Shown: positions 16,158 through 24,331 of the stretch, one piece after another
Layout: each line of letters opens with the position of its first letter
How positions within the stretch are numbered: the first letter of the stretch is position 1
Assembly (NCBI RefSeq): GCF_046530675.1
Contig: NZ_CP172558.1
Coordinates: forward strand, 558,001-622,000
Source of the DNA: Chitinibacter sp046530675
GTDB lineage: Bacteria; Pseudomonadota; Gammaproteobacteria; Burkholderiales; Chitinibacteraceae
Direction of reading: 5' to 3'
DNA: 64,000 nt
Program-made: the position numbers and the translations under genes
Notes under the pieces: generated by a model
Database searches by the model: none
Seen by the model: the letters and a program-made list of their open reading frames with translations, nothing else
Told to the model about the DNA's origin: nothing

Positions 16158-17108
16158 CTAGAAGTAGAGGTAACGGATAAAGTGGAAAAATAGCGGCGCG
16201 GTGTAGGTCAGCGAATCGAGCCTATCCAGAATACCGCCGTGGCCGGGCAACAGCGTTCCTGAGTCTTTAACGCCCAAATCGCGTTTGACGGCAGAAATGA
16301 CAATATCGCCAATAAAGCCCATCGTGCCGATCAACAAACCCGCGCACAGCGCATGCAGCGGGCTTAACGGCGTCAGATACGGTGCGATCAGCCAGGCCAG
16401 CAAGGTCGTCGTTGCAATGCCGCCGAGCAAACCACCCAGGGTTTTATTCGGGCTGACCGTTGGGCTGGCTTTGCGCCGACCGATTGATTTGCCCCACAGA
16501 TATTGCGCGACGTCATTCGCCTGCGTCAGCGCGACCAAAAAAAACAGCAACTTGGCGCCCTCGCCCGCTTTGCCCGGCAAATCAAGCAAAGCAGCCAGAT
16601 GCGACAGGCTGAACACACAAATCATCAAGCCCCAATGCAAGGACGACGCTGACTTTAAAAAACCTTTGGTTTCGCCAATCAGTACCATGCGCATCGGCAA
16701 GAGCAGCAACATATACACCGGAATAAACAGTACAAACATCCCGTACCACGAAATACCGATCCAGAAATATTGCAGCGGAATCGCAAGATAAGCCCAGAAC
16801 AACACGATATGGTCGGCTTCACGCGTCGCAGATAAGGTGAGGTATTCCTTAAACGCCAAAAAGCTGACTAGCGCAAACACGCTCAGCGCCAGATATTTAT
16901 GCCCGAGCAAGGTCAGCGAAAACACCAGCACGATCCACCACCAGGTATTGATCCGCGCTTTCAGCTCGCGCCAATCTTTGCTTGGGTAACGCAAGCCCAG
17001 CATTTTCACCGTCACACTGGCGATAATGAGTAATGCAAAAACAGCAAGCAAGGCGTATTGCAATTGCGGCGCGATTGGCGAAATAAAAGACCGAAAAAAT
17101 TCAGGCAT
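16158..17108 (-). CDS. Phosphatidate cytidylyltransferase (CdsA family)
   Basis: The 316-residue multi-spanning protein carries the CDP-diglyceride synthetase signature SAVKRDLGVKDSGTLLPGHG followed by GILDRLDSL, with the conserved K-R/K-D and metal-binding aspartates. The reaction is CTP plus phosphatidic acid giving CDP-diacylglycerol and pyrophosphate. It overlaps the upstream CDP-alcohol phosphatidyltransferase gene by 8 bases, which directly links donor synthesis with its use. Housekeeping cdsA usually lies with uppS, dxr and bamA, so this is probably a second, cluster-specific copy. Confidence 0.9.
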   Translation of the reverse strand: MPEFFRSFISPIAPQLQYALLAVFALLIIASVTVKMLGLRYPSKDWRELKARINTWWWIVLVFSLTLLGHKYLALSVFALVSFLAFKEYLTLSATREADHIVLFWAYLAIPLQYFWIGISWYGMFVLFIPVYMLLLLPMRMVLIGETKGFLKSASSLHWGLMICVFSLSHLAALLDLPGKAGEGAKLLFFLVALTQANDVAQYLWGKSIGRRKASPTVSPNKTLGGLLGGIATTTLLAWLIAPYLTPLSPLHALCAGLLIGTMGFIGDIVISAVKRDLGVKDSGTLLPGHGGILDRLDSLTYTAPLFFHFIRYLYF

Positions 17109-17748
17109 TGTTTACCTCGGCCAGCATGGCACGCGCGCGTTTAATGCAGGTCGCAAGCAACAATAGCGAGGCGATGCCAAATACCCAGCTCAATACCGGT
17201 ACGCCCATCGGTATCAGCCCCAAGCCATAGACCAAAGCCAGCGCACCAAAAACAAAGGCACGATCACTCTTGCCCAACGGGCCATCATAACGGCGACTCG
17301 CACCGAGCATGGGGCCAAGCACGCCGATAAATTCAGTGATCATGGCAAGGATCAAGGCGGTAAAAACCAAAGGGACAGCGATCGGGTCGTCAAGACGCCA
17401 AGCCAGGATCAAAAACGGCATCGTTAAAGCCGCATCAGCAATCACATCACCGACCTCGTTCAAAATCGCACCCAAATTCGATTTTTGCCCATGTTCACGC
17501 GCCAGCATGCCGTCAATGGCGTTCAGTGCCATGCGAATAAACAGCCAGATGGGTAAAAGTAACCAGATCGATTGCCCCGGCACAGCCTCTTGCATTAAGG
17601 ATGAGAAAAACAACACCATCCCCAGCTGCACGGAAACTGCCATCGCAAAAATGGTCACCACATTGGCAGTGACACCCGCCGCCGCCAAGCGAATCACCAG
17701 TGGACGGAGCAGAGATTGAAAGGCAGATTTAAGTTGGTAGATCGACAT
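17101..17748 (-). CDS. CDP-alcohol phosphatidyltransferase family protein with variant motif
   Basis: The 215-residue, about six-segment membrane protein belongs to the CDP-alcohol phosphatidyltransferases. The family motif D-x2-D-G-x2-A-R-x8-G-x3-D-x3-D is seen as NAIDGMLAR followed by GAILNEVGDVIAD, so the first and third aspartates are asparagine while the second and fourth are kept. Canonical members transfer a phosphatidyl group from CDP-diacylglycerol to an alcohol such as glycerol phosphate, inositol phosphate or serine. The acceptor here is unknown. It is the first gene of the minus-strand lipid cluster; a CRP-like site lies about 105 bp upstream. Confidence 0.83.
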   Translation of the reverse strand: MSIYQLKSAFQSLLRPLVIRLAAAGVTANVVTIFAMAVSVQLGMVLFFSSLMQEAVPGQSIWLLLPIWLFIRMALNAIDGMLAREHGQKSNLGAILNEVGDVIADAALTMPFLILAWRLDDPIAVPLVFTALILAMITEFIGVLGPMLGASRRYDGPLGKSDRAFVFGALALVYGLGLIPMGVPVLSWVFGIASLLLLATCIKRARAMLAEVNNA

Positions 17749-17851
17749 CGATTTCTACGCCAAAGTCATAATGCCGACATTATTAACATCGTTTTCCCGC
17801 GCTGAAAACCCAGGCCATAAAGCAAAAAAACGATTGAGCTGAAAAAGCCCA

Positions 17852-17867
17852 TGTGAGCTAAGTCACT
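17852..17867. promoter_or_regulatory. CRP/Vfr-like operator upstream of lipid cluster
   Basis: TGTGA-N6-TCACT matches the CRP consensus TGTGA-N6-TCACA at 9 of 10 core positions. It lies about 105 bp upstream of the CDP-alcohol phosphatidyltransferase start on the minus strand. The call is from sequence similarity only. Confidence 0.4.
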
Positions 17868-18071
17868 ATTTCTAATGAGGAAATAAAATTCACCGGCACA
17901 AAACCCCAAGAAAATAGCTGTTTTTCTATCTGTAATTCAAAGACTTAAGCGATACGGGTTTACCCTAACACCTAACCTTGAATCCAGTTTAAGGTGGGCT
18001 TATGGCCTCTGCGCAGGGGCTTTTATCGCATGCAACAATACTGAAAAATTTATTCAGTTTTTTGACATATA

Positions 18072-18102
18072 GACGAAAAGAAACCGGCTCAAAGGCCGGT
18101 TG
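18072..18102 (-). terminator. Rho-independent terminator of cca
   Basis: On the minus strand AACCGGC and GCCGGTT pair around a 6-nt loop and are followed by TTCTTTTC. The hairpin starts about 60 bp after the cca stop. Confidence 0.75.
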
Positions 18103-18161
18103 GAAAATCAGCAATACCAGCCCCCAATCGCGCACAAATGATTAGGCTCTGTTGTGCCGTT

Positions 18162-19367
18162 TCATTTCGCAGCGGCAATCGCCGCAATCCGCGCCTGCTC
18201 GACCGCGTGTGGAATTTGTTTTTTATCGCTGCACGACTGCGCAATCTCACCCGCGTTCACCGCATTGGCCGCCGCCAGCAAGCGACGCAAATAGTCGGGC
18301 TGCGGATAATCACAATCTTCAAACTGGTAACGGCCGCGTGCGTCGGCCAGACACGCGTCCAGCATTTGATTAAAGCGTTCGGGACGACGGAAAGCATCGC
18401 AACGAACAAATAATTTCAACACCGTTTCCGGCCGTAATTGCAAAGCGGTATGCACCTGCGTGTGATCACGGCAGACCATGACTGCCAAATCGCGGCATTC
18501 GGCGGGTACGCGTAAGCGCTGGCAGAGTTGCTCAACGAGTGGCACGCCGCGTGATTCGTGCATGATGTGCTGCGGCAATATATCGGCTGGCGTCGTCGCC
18601 TTGCCCAAATCGTGGCACAGCGCAGCAAAGCGCACGGCCAGTGGCCAGCCCTGCGCTGCGGCGTAGTCGAGCACCAGCATCGTGTGCAGCCCGGTATCGA
18701 CTTCGGGGTGGTAGTCGGCGCGCTGCGGTACGCCCCACAGTGCGTCGATTTCCGGCGCAATGCGCGCCAGCGCGCCGCATTCTCTGAGCGCCGCAAACAT
18801 CAGACTGGGCTGGTCTTCCATCAGGCCTTTGGCCAGCTCCTGCCAGACGCGCTCGGGCACCAGATGATCGACTTCACCGTCGGCGACCATTTGCTGCATC
18901 AGCGCCATGGTTTCCGGTGCGGTGCTAAAACCAAATCTGGCAGCAAATCGGGCGAGGCGCAAAATGCGTACCGGGTCCTCAGAAAACGCCGGCGAAACAT
19001 GGCGCAGCAACTTGGCCTTCAGATCGGCCTGACCATTGAATGGATCAATAATCTGGCCGTCGTCACCCTGCGCCATGGCATTAATCGTCAAATCGCGGCG
19101 CAACAAATCCTCCTCCAGCGTCACCACCGGGCTGGCATGAACAGTAAAGCCGGTATAGCCGTGGCCGCTTTTACGTTCAAGGCGTGCCAGCGCATACTCC
19201 TGATGAGTATCTGGATGCAAAAAAACCGGAAAGTCTTTGCCAACGGCCTGATAGCCTAGCGCGAGCATTTGCTCGGGCGTCGCACCGACAACGACCCAGT
19301 CAATGTCTTTAACGGGCAAACCCAATAAACGATCACGCACTGCACCGCCAACACGATAGACCTGCAT
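18162..19367 (-). CDS. cca: Multifunctional CCA-adding tRNA nucleotidyltransferase
   Basis: The 401-residue enzyme adds or repairs the 3' CCA of tRNAs. The N-terminal nucleotidyltransferase domain begins YRVGGAVRDRLLGLPVKDIDWVVVG, with the catalytic DxD, followed by the RRDLTINAMA and FSEDPVRILR motifs. The C-terminal part has an HD phosphohydrolase domain (LCHDLGKATTP), as in the E. coli-type enzyme with phosphatase and 2',3'-cyclic phosphodiesterase activity. AAGGAAAG precedes the ATG. It is divergent from cysK and ends at its own terminator. Confidence 0.96.
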   Translation of the reverse strand: MQVYRVGGAVRDRLLGLPVKDIDWVVVGATPEQMLALGYQAVGKDFPVFLHPDTHQEYALARLERKSGHGYTGFTVHASPVVTLEEDLLRRDLTINAMAQGDDGQIIDPFNGQADLKAKLLRHVSPAFSEDPVRILRLARFAARFGFSTAPETMALMQQMVADGEVDHLVPERVWQELAKGLMEDQPSLMFAALRECGALARIAPEIDALWGVPQRADYHPEVDTGLHTMLVLDYAAAQGWPLAVRFAALCHDLGKATTPADILPQHIMHESRGVPLVEQLCQRLRVPAECRDLAVMVCRDHTQVHTALQLRPETVLKLFVRCDAFRRPERFNQMLDACLADARGRYQFEDCDYPQPDYLRRLLAAANAVNAGEIAQSCSDKKQIPHAVEQARIAAIAAAK

Positions 19368-19463
19368 ATTCTTTCCTTAAAATGAAGAGTTACTTCAACT
19401 GATCTGGCAAGTAAGACTACAATCTATCGATTATCCCCTAATTCACCTCAAGGATGGACACGT

Positions 19464-20393
19464 ATGAAAATCGCCAATGATGTCACCGAACTGATCGGCA
19501 AAACGCCGCTGGTACGCCTGAACCGCATTAACGACGGCGGCGCGACCATCGTCGCCAAGCTTGAATACATGAATCCTTCGCATTCGGTCAAAGACCGGAT
19601 CGCGGTCAGCATGATCGACGCCGCCGAAGCCGCTGGCAAAATCGGCCCGGACACGGTGATTGTCGAGCCAACGTCGGGCAATACCGGCATTGGTCTGGCG
19701 ATGGTCTGCGCGGCGCGCGGCTACAAGCTGGTGCTGACGATGCCGGAAACGATGTCGAAAGAACGTCGCGCACTGCTGCGCGGCTATGGTGCCGAACTGA
19801 TCCTGACTCCGGGCCCCGAAGGCATGGGCGGCGCGATTGGCAAAGCCAAGGCACTAACCGAAGAGCACGCCAATTACTTTATGCCGCAGCAATTTGAAAA
19901 CCCGGCCAATCCGGAAATTCACCGCAACACCACCGCGGTTGAATTGTGGGAAGACACCGATGGCCAGATTGATATTCTGATTGCCGGCGTCGGCACCGGC
20001 GGCACAATTACTGGTGTCGCTGAAGTGATCAAAGCGAAAAAACCATCGTTCCAGGCGATTGCCATCGAGCCTGACGCCAGCCCGGTACTTAGCGGAGGCG
20101 CCAAAGGCCCGCATCCGATTCAGGGTATTGGCGCTGGCTTTGTTCCGGCGGTTTTGAATACGGCCATTTACGACGAAGTGATTCGCGTGACGAACGACGA
20201 TGCATTTGCCACGGCACGTGCGATGGCAACACAGGAAGGGATTTTGTGCGGGATTTCAGCGGGTGCAGCAACCTGGGCTGCAATTCAGGTGGCTCGCCGC
20301 CCGGAAAATGCGGGTAAATTGATCGCTGTGATTATTCCATCGTTTGGCGAGCGCTATTTGTCGACCAAGTTGTTTGAAGGTTTGTCCGACTAA
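19464..20393 (+). CDS. cysK: Cysteine synthase A (O-acetylserine sulfhydrylase)
   Basis: The 309-residue PLP enzyme converts O-acetylserine and sulfide to cysteine. The PLP lysine is K43 in PSHSVKDRI, the substrate loop is EPTSGNTGIG and the phosphate-binding loop is GVGTGGTITG. Length and motifs are those of CysK rather than CysM. AAGGATG lies before the ATG. A possible promoter is TTCAAC-N18-TACAAT about 45 bp upstream, in the 96-bp gap shared with the divergent cca. Confidence 0.95.
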   Translation: MKIANDVTELIGKTPLVRLNRINDGGATIVAKLEYMNPSHSVKDRIAVSMIDAAEAAGKIGPDTVIVEPTSGNTGIGLAMVCAARGYKLVLTMPETMSKERRALLRGYGAELILTPGPEGMGGAIGKAKALTEEHANYFMPQQFENPANPEIHRNTTAVELWEDTDGQIDILIAGVGTGGTITGVAEVIKAKKPSFQAIAIEPDASPVLSGGAKGPHPIQGIGAGFVPAVLNTAIYDEVIRVTNDDAFATARAMATQEGILCGISAGAATWAAIQVARRPENAGKLIAVIIPSFGERYLSTKLFEGLSD

Positions 20394-20402
20394 TACCACC
20401 AA

Positions 20403-20451
20403 CAGTATTGCCGTGCAGCCCATATTTATAAAAGGCTGCACGGCAATACCC
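20403..20451. repeat. 49-bp palindromic repeat, copy 5 (strong hairpin)
   Basis: A 17-bp perfect stem, AGTATTGCCGTGCAGCC (20404-20420) with GGCTGCACGGCAATACC (20434-20450) except for one outer mismatch, encloses a 13-nt AT-rich loop. The unit ends ATACCC at exactly 49 bp. It lies between the convergent cysK and CHASE/PAS genes, 1-10 bp from both stops, and is suited to act as a bidirectional terminator. Confidence 0.85.
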
Positions 20452-20452
20452 A

Positions 20453-22663
20453 TCATAACAACTCCACCCTGTCGTCCAGATCGCGCCAGTTACTGATGTC
20501 ACGGAAAATCAGCACCGCACCAATCGTCCGGCCGTGTTCGTCACGGATTCGCGCGGCAGTTTCTTCAATCTGAAAATTCAAACCGAACTTATTGAGCAAA
20601 ACGCTGCGACGTGCGCCATGCGCCTCGGCACCTTCGCGCAGAATATTCGCGACCAGATCAGGCATAGGCAGGCGATGAAGGTGATCGACCGTCTGATAAA
20701 TCGTCGTCAGCATCTGACCGCTGGCGGCAGCGCACTCCCAGCCTATCAGTGACGATGCCACCGGATTGAGATAATCGACCCGACCGTCCACATCGGTCGT
20801 AATCACGCCATCGGCAATCGAGTCGAGCGTTGCCTGCGCACGTCGCTGCTCTGACAACAAGGCTTTCTGAGCAGCACGGATATCCGTCACATCGCGACCA
20901 ATACCTCGATAGCCTTTGAATTGGCCTTGCTCATCAAAAACCGGATAACCCGAAACGCTGACAATAATGGTTTCGCGTCCCAGCGTTGAAGTGTATTCAA
21001 AATCCCGGTATGGCTGCTGCGCCGCCAGCACTTCGCGGTGCGCATCCCATTCGGCCTGGGTCAAGCCACCCTGCCCCAACTCCCAGCGTCGTTTGCCAAT
21101 AAAGTAACTTTGTGGCAGATCGAAACGGTTAAAGAAACCACCGGTCACCATCGTAAATCGAGCCTCGGTATCTTGTTCCCAGAACCAGTCACTCGACAAC
21201 TCGACCATATCCTGCAAATGATGTTTTGCTTCTTTCAGTTCAAGCAGCTGCACATAAGCAGTAGAGACATCACGCACCTGCATCAGGGTCCCGGTGTATT
21301 CCAGTTGTTCGTTGCGTATCGGTTGCAAATTCACTTCAAGCCAGCACGAATGACCGTTTTCCCCCGAATAAGGCACAGTAAACGTCATCGGCAGCACCAG
21401 GCCGCCAAGCTCGGCGGCGTCAAAAATGGCATCCTTCCTGCCCAGCAGGCTCGCGCTATCGCTGGCAAACAGTCTTTGCGACTCATCATTGGCGTATTTA
21501 ATCTGGCCATCCGTGCCACGGATGATCAGAGCATCATGACTTTTCTGCATTGTTTCAATCAACAATCGCTCGCTAGCCTTGCGCTCGTATTCGCGCAATT
21601 GGGCCTGCATCAGCATTTGCAATGACCAGCGCCGCGACGAGTACAGGAACTGCATCAATACCGCACATAACAGCAAACACAACATGCCAACCAAACCAAT
21701 AATCAGCAGCCACTCGCCTTGCTGCTGGCTCCAGAGCTGCGATTTGGACTGATAGGCAAGTCGCCACTGGCGACCGGGTAAATGAATAATTTGATTGCTG
21801 ATTAAACTCTGACCAGACTGAAAATGCTGCCCCATAACCTGACTGGCGCGAGGCTGGTTTCCCAGTTGCTGCTGGGCATAGCCCTGATCGAATAATTGCC
21901 AGCTCAGATCGTATTCATCAATGGAACGAACTAGCGGGCGCATGACTTCATCCAGACGCAAATAGGCCACAATGGTGCCTACATGCTGAGCCCGGCGCTC
22001 GGAAACCGCGGGCTCGCGCGACAATTCGCGATAAATGGGGGCATAGAAACAGAAAATATTGTCTTGCCCGATCTTGAAAACCGGGCTGGCCAGCATGCGT
22101 CCGCTGTCACGTGCCAGAGCAAGCCCGTCTTTCAATGCCGACATGGCGGCCAGATTATTGCCCAGCAGACTTTCAGTTTGCCGGTTGATCGGATACAGAT
22201 GTTCGACAAGCAATAACTCCTGCGCGCCGTCAACTTGCGATGGCTGGTAATGCCGATAAACCAGTGGCGCAATCCGCTTGTCAGCACGTACCGCCTGAAT
22301 GTGTTGCGGCAGCTGCTCTTTGGCCACGGGCCGTGCCAGCGCCACGGCCAGCAAGCCGGGATGCCGATACATGACATTGCTTTGCAGTAGCAGATTATAA
22401 AACTGCTGCCGATCCAGCGTAGGATTGAGTGTCAGCGCGGCCTGCAAACCCAGTAGCACTTCCTGCTGCTGAACCAGCCGTTCTTCTAGCTGGGCAGACT
22501 GCGAGGCGGCCATCAGGTCCAGCCGGTTTTGTGTTGCCAGCTGCATCTGCTGATGCAACAGAAAAAGCGCACCCAGAATCAATGCGGCACCAATGAGCAG
22601 CACGGAAAAGAACACCGCATAGCGCCGGAAAAATCTGCCTATCAGCTGCAAGTTCACCCCCAA
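20453..22663 (-). CDS. CHASE-domain membrane sensor with three PAS domains and no output domain
   Basis: The ~736-residue protein has a first membrane segment (18-36), a CHASE-type periplasmic sensor region (about 55-290), a second membrane segment (about 312-340, LLIIGLVGMLCLLLCAVLMQF) and three PAS/PAC units (about 365-475, 490-600, 610-730). The last ends VLIFRDISNW, where a GGDEF, EAL or kinase domain would be expected; instead the frame stops 7 residues later. Relatives with a full output domain make or degrade cyclic-di-GMP or are histidine kinases. This one either works through a partner or is truncated at its 3' end, where a palindromic repeat begins 1 bp past the stop. The start is uncertain (TTG at 22663 or GTG at 22657). 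It follows ilvA. Confidence 0.8.
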   Translation of the reverse strand: MGVNLQLIGRFFRRYAVFFSVLLIGAALILGALFLLHQQMQLATQNRLDLMAASQSAQLEERLVQQQEVLLGLQAALTLNPTLDRQQFYNLLLQSNVMYRHPGLLAVALARPVAKEQLPQHIQAVRADKRIAPLVYRHYQPSQVDGAQELLLVEHLYPINRQTESLLGNNLAAMSALKDGLALARDSGRMLASPVFKIGQDNIFCFYAPIYRELSREPAVSERRAQHVGTIVAYLRLDEVMRPLVRSIDEYDLSWQLFDQGYAQQQLGNQPRASQVMGQHFQSGQSLISNQIIHLPGRQWRLAYQSKSQLWSQQQGEWLLIIGLVGMLCLLLCAVLMQFLYSSRRWSLQMLMQAQLREYERKASERLLIETMQKSHDALIIRGTDGQIKYANDESQRLFASDSASLLGRKDAIFDAAELGGLVLPMTFTVPYSGENGHSCWLEVNLQPIRNEQLEYTGTLMQVRDVSTAYVQLLELKEAKHHLQDMVELSSDWFWEQDTEARFTMVTGGFFNRFDLPQSYFIGKRRWELGQGGLTQAEWDAHREVLAAQQPYRDFEYTSTLGRETIIVSVSGYPVFDEQGQFKGYRGIGRDVTDIRAAQKALLSEQRRAQATLDSIADGVITTDVDGRVDYLNPVASSLIGWECAAASGQMLTTIYQTVDHLHRLPMPDLVANILREGAEAHGARRSVLLNKFGLNFQIEETAARIRDEHGRTIGAVLIFRDISNWRDLDDRVELL

Positions 22664-22738
22664 AAAATGGCACCACGATTTTCACGCAATACACACGAGC
22701 CATTACAGGTGTGCGGCGCGGCGTGTGGTGCTTGCTAC

Positions 22739-24259
22739 TTATTGATCGGTTCCCAGAAAGAGCTGGTAGGCCTGATTCTGCGTTTCAATCCAGTATGGAT
22801 AACCCAACCGCGAGAGGAAATCCTGAAACTGGGCATCATCCTGCGGCGGCACCTGAATTCCGACCAGTACCCGGCCATAATCGGCGCCGTGATTGCGATA
22901 ATGGAACAGTGAAATATTCCAGGTGTCGCTCATGCCGTTGAGGAAATTCAGCAAAGCACCCGGACGCTCGGGGAACTCGAAGCGGATCACGCGTTCGTTC
23001 ACCGCCAGCGGCGCATGCCCGCCGACCAGATGGCGGATATGCAATTTGGCCATTTCATTGTCGGTCAGATCCAGCGCGGGCAATCCTTCTGCTGCCAGTT
23101 TCTCGATCAGCTCAACGACTTCGCTGCGATGCTGAATCGACAAGCCGACAAACACATGCGCTTCGGAATCCGAGCCATAACGATAATTGAATTCGGTCAC
23201 ATTGCGTGCACCGATCAAGCTGCAAAATTTTCTGAAACTGCCCGGTTTTTCCGGCACCGTAACAGCCATGATGGCTTCGCGCTGCTCGCCCATTTCGGCC
23301 TGTTCGGCGACATAGCGCAGGCGATCGAAATTCATGTTCGCACCCGATGCAATCGCAATCAGGGTCTGCCCCTGCACGCCTTCGCGCGCCGCCCAGGCTT
23401 TCATTCCGGCAATCGCCAAGGCGCCTGCCGGCTCCAGAATCGAGCGGTTATCTTCGAACACATCCTTGATCGCCGCGCACATCGCGTCGGTATCGACCAG
23501 AATCACATCGTCGACAAACTGTTGCGACAGGCGGAAGGTTTCTTCGCCGACCTGCTTGACCGCAACACCATCGGCAAAAATACCGACCTGTGGCAAGGTG
23601 ATCCGCTCGCCTAATTTGAGTGACAAATACATCGCGTTGGCGTCGGTTGGCTCAACACCGATGACTTTGACATCAGGACGCAAGCGCTTGATATACGCGG
23701 CCATGCCGGCAATCAGACCACCGCCGCCGACCGGAATAAATACGGCATGCAACGGGTCCGGGTGCTGGCGCAAGATTTCCATTGCGACGGTTCCCTGTCC
23801 GGCAATCACATCCGGGTCATCGTAGGGATGAACAAAAGTCGCTCCCGTTTCTGCCGCCAGTTGAACTGCATGCTCATAACAATCGGAGTATGACTCGCCA
23901 ACCAGCACCACCTCTGCGCCGCGACGAGATACCGCCTCGACTTTGATTCGCGGCGCGGTCGCCGGCATCACGATGGTTGCACGGCATTGCAGATGTTGCG
24001 CGGCCAGCGCAACACCTTGCGCATGATTGCCAGCCGATGCAGCAACGACACCACGCTCAAGCTCGGCGCGGCTCAGTTGCGCCATTTTGTTGTAGGCACC
24101 ACGAATCTTGAACGAAAAAACCGGCTGCATGTCTTCACGCTTGAAATAAACATGGTTACCGATCCGGCGCGACAGGTTGGGGGCGAGTTCCAGCGGAGAT
24201 TCAATCGCCACGTCATAAACGCGGGCGGACAAGGTTCGTTCAAGATAGTCTTTTGTCAT
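22739..24259 (-). CDS. ilvA: Threonine ammonia-lyase, biosynthetic
   Basis: The 506-residue PLP enzyme deaminates threonine to 2-oxobutanoate, the first step of isoleucine synthesis. The PLP lysine is K51 in SFKIRGAYNKM and the phosphate loop is PVGGGGLIAG. The C-terminal ~170 residues form two ACT-like regulatory domains (GSFRKFCSLIGARNVTEF and GALLNFLNGMSDTWNISLF), as in the isoleucine-inhibited long form. A strong terminator separates it from the upstream REC-HD-GYP gene. No other ilv genes are nearby. Confidence 0.96.
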   Translation of the reverse strand: MTKDYLERTLSARVYDVAIESPLELAPNLSRRIGNHVYFKREDMQPVFSFKIRGAYNKMAQLSRAELERGVVAASAGNHAQGVALAAQHLQCRATIVMPATAPRIKVEAVSRRGAEVVLVGESYSDCYEHAVQLAAETGATFVHPYDDPDVIAGQGTVAMEILRQHPDPLHAVFIPVGGGGLIAGMAAYIKRLRPDVKVIGVEPTDANAMYLSLKLGERITLPQVGIFADGVAVKQVGEETFRLSQQFVDDVILVDTDAMCAAIKDVFEDNRSILEPAGALAIAGMKAWAAREGVQGQTLIAIASGANMNFDRLRYVAEQAEMGEQREAIMAVTVPEKPGSFRKFCSLIGARNVTEFNYRYGSDSEAHVFVGLSIQHRSEVVELIEKLAAEGLPALDLTDNEMAKLHIRHLVGGHAPLAVNERVIRFEFPERPGALLNFLNGMSDTWNISLFHYRNHGADYGRVLVGIQVPPQDDAQFQDFLSRLGYPYWIETQNQAYQLFLGTDQ

Positions 24260-24266
24260 TTTGATC

Positions 24267-24306
24267 AGCCAAAAAATGGGGGATTACCCAGGTAATCCCC
24301 CATTTT
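24267..24306 (-). terminator. Rho-independent terminator between REC-HD-GYP gene and ilvA
   Basis: AAAATGGGGGATTACC (24273-24288) and its perfect complement (24291-24306) form a 16-bp stem with a 2-nt loop, followed on the minus strand by a run of T. It ends the message of the upstream regulator gene 8 bp before the ilvA start. Confidence 0.85.
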
Positions 24307-24331
24307 AACCTTAAAAGCGCGCAAGAAAGTT

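Larger units (their letters stand above)
17749..18161. other. 413-bp intergenic region, 5' side of the lipid cluster and 3' side of cca
   Basis: I see no convincing gene. It holds the cca terminator, a CRP-like palindrome (17852-17867), a short hairpin GCCTCTG/CAGGGGC followed by TTTT near 18016-18035, and AT-rich sequence. The promoter of the lipid cluster must lie here, but no clear -35/-10 pair stands out. Confidence 0.5.
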
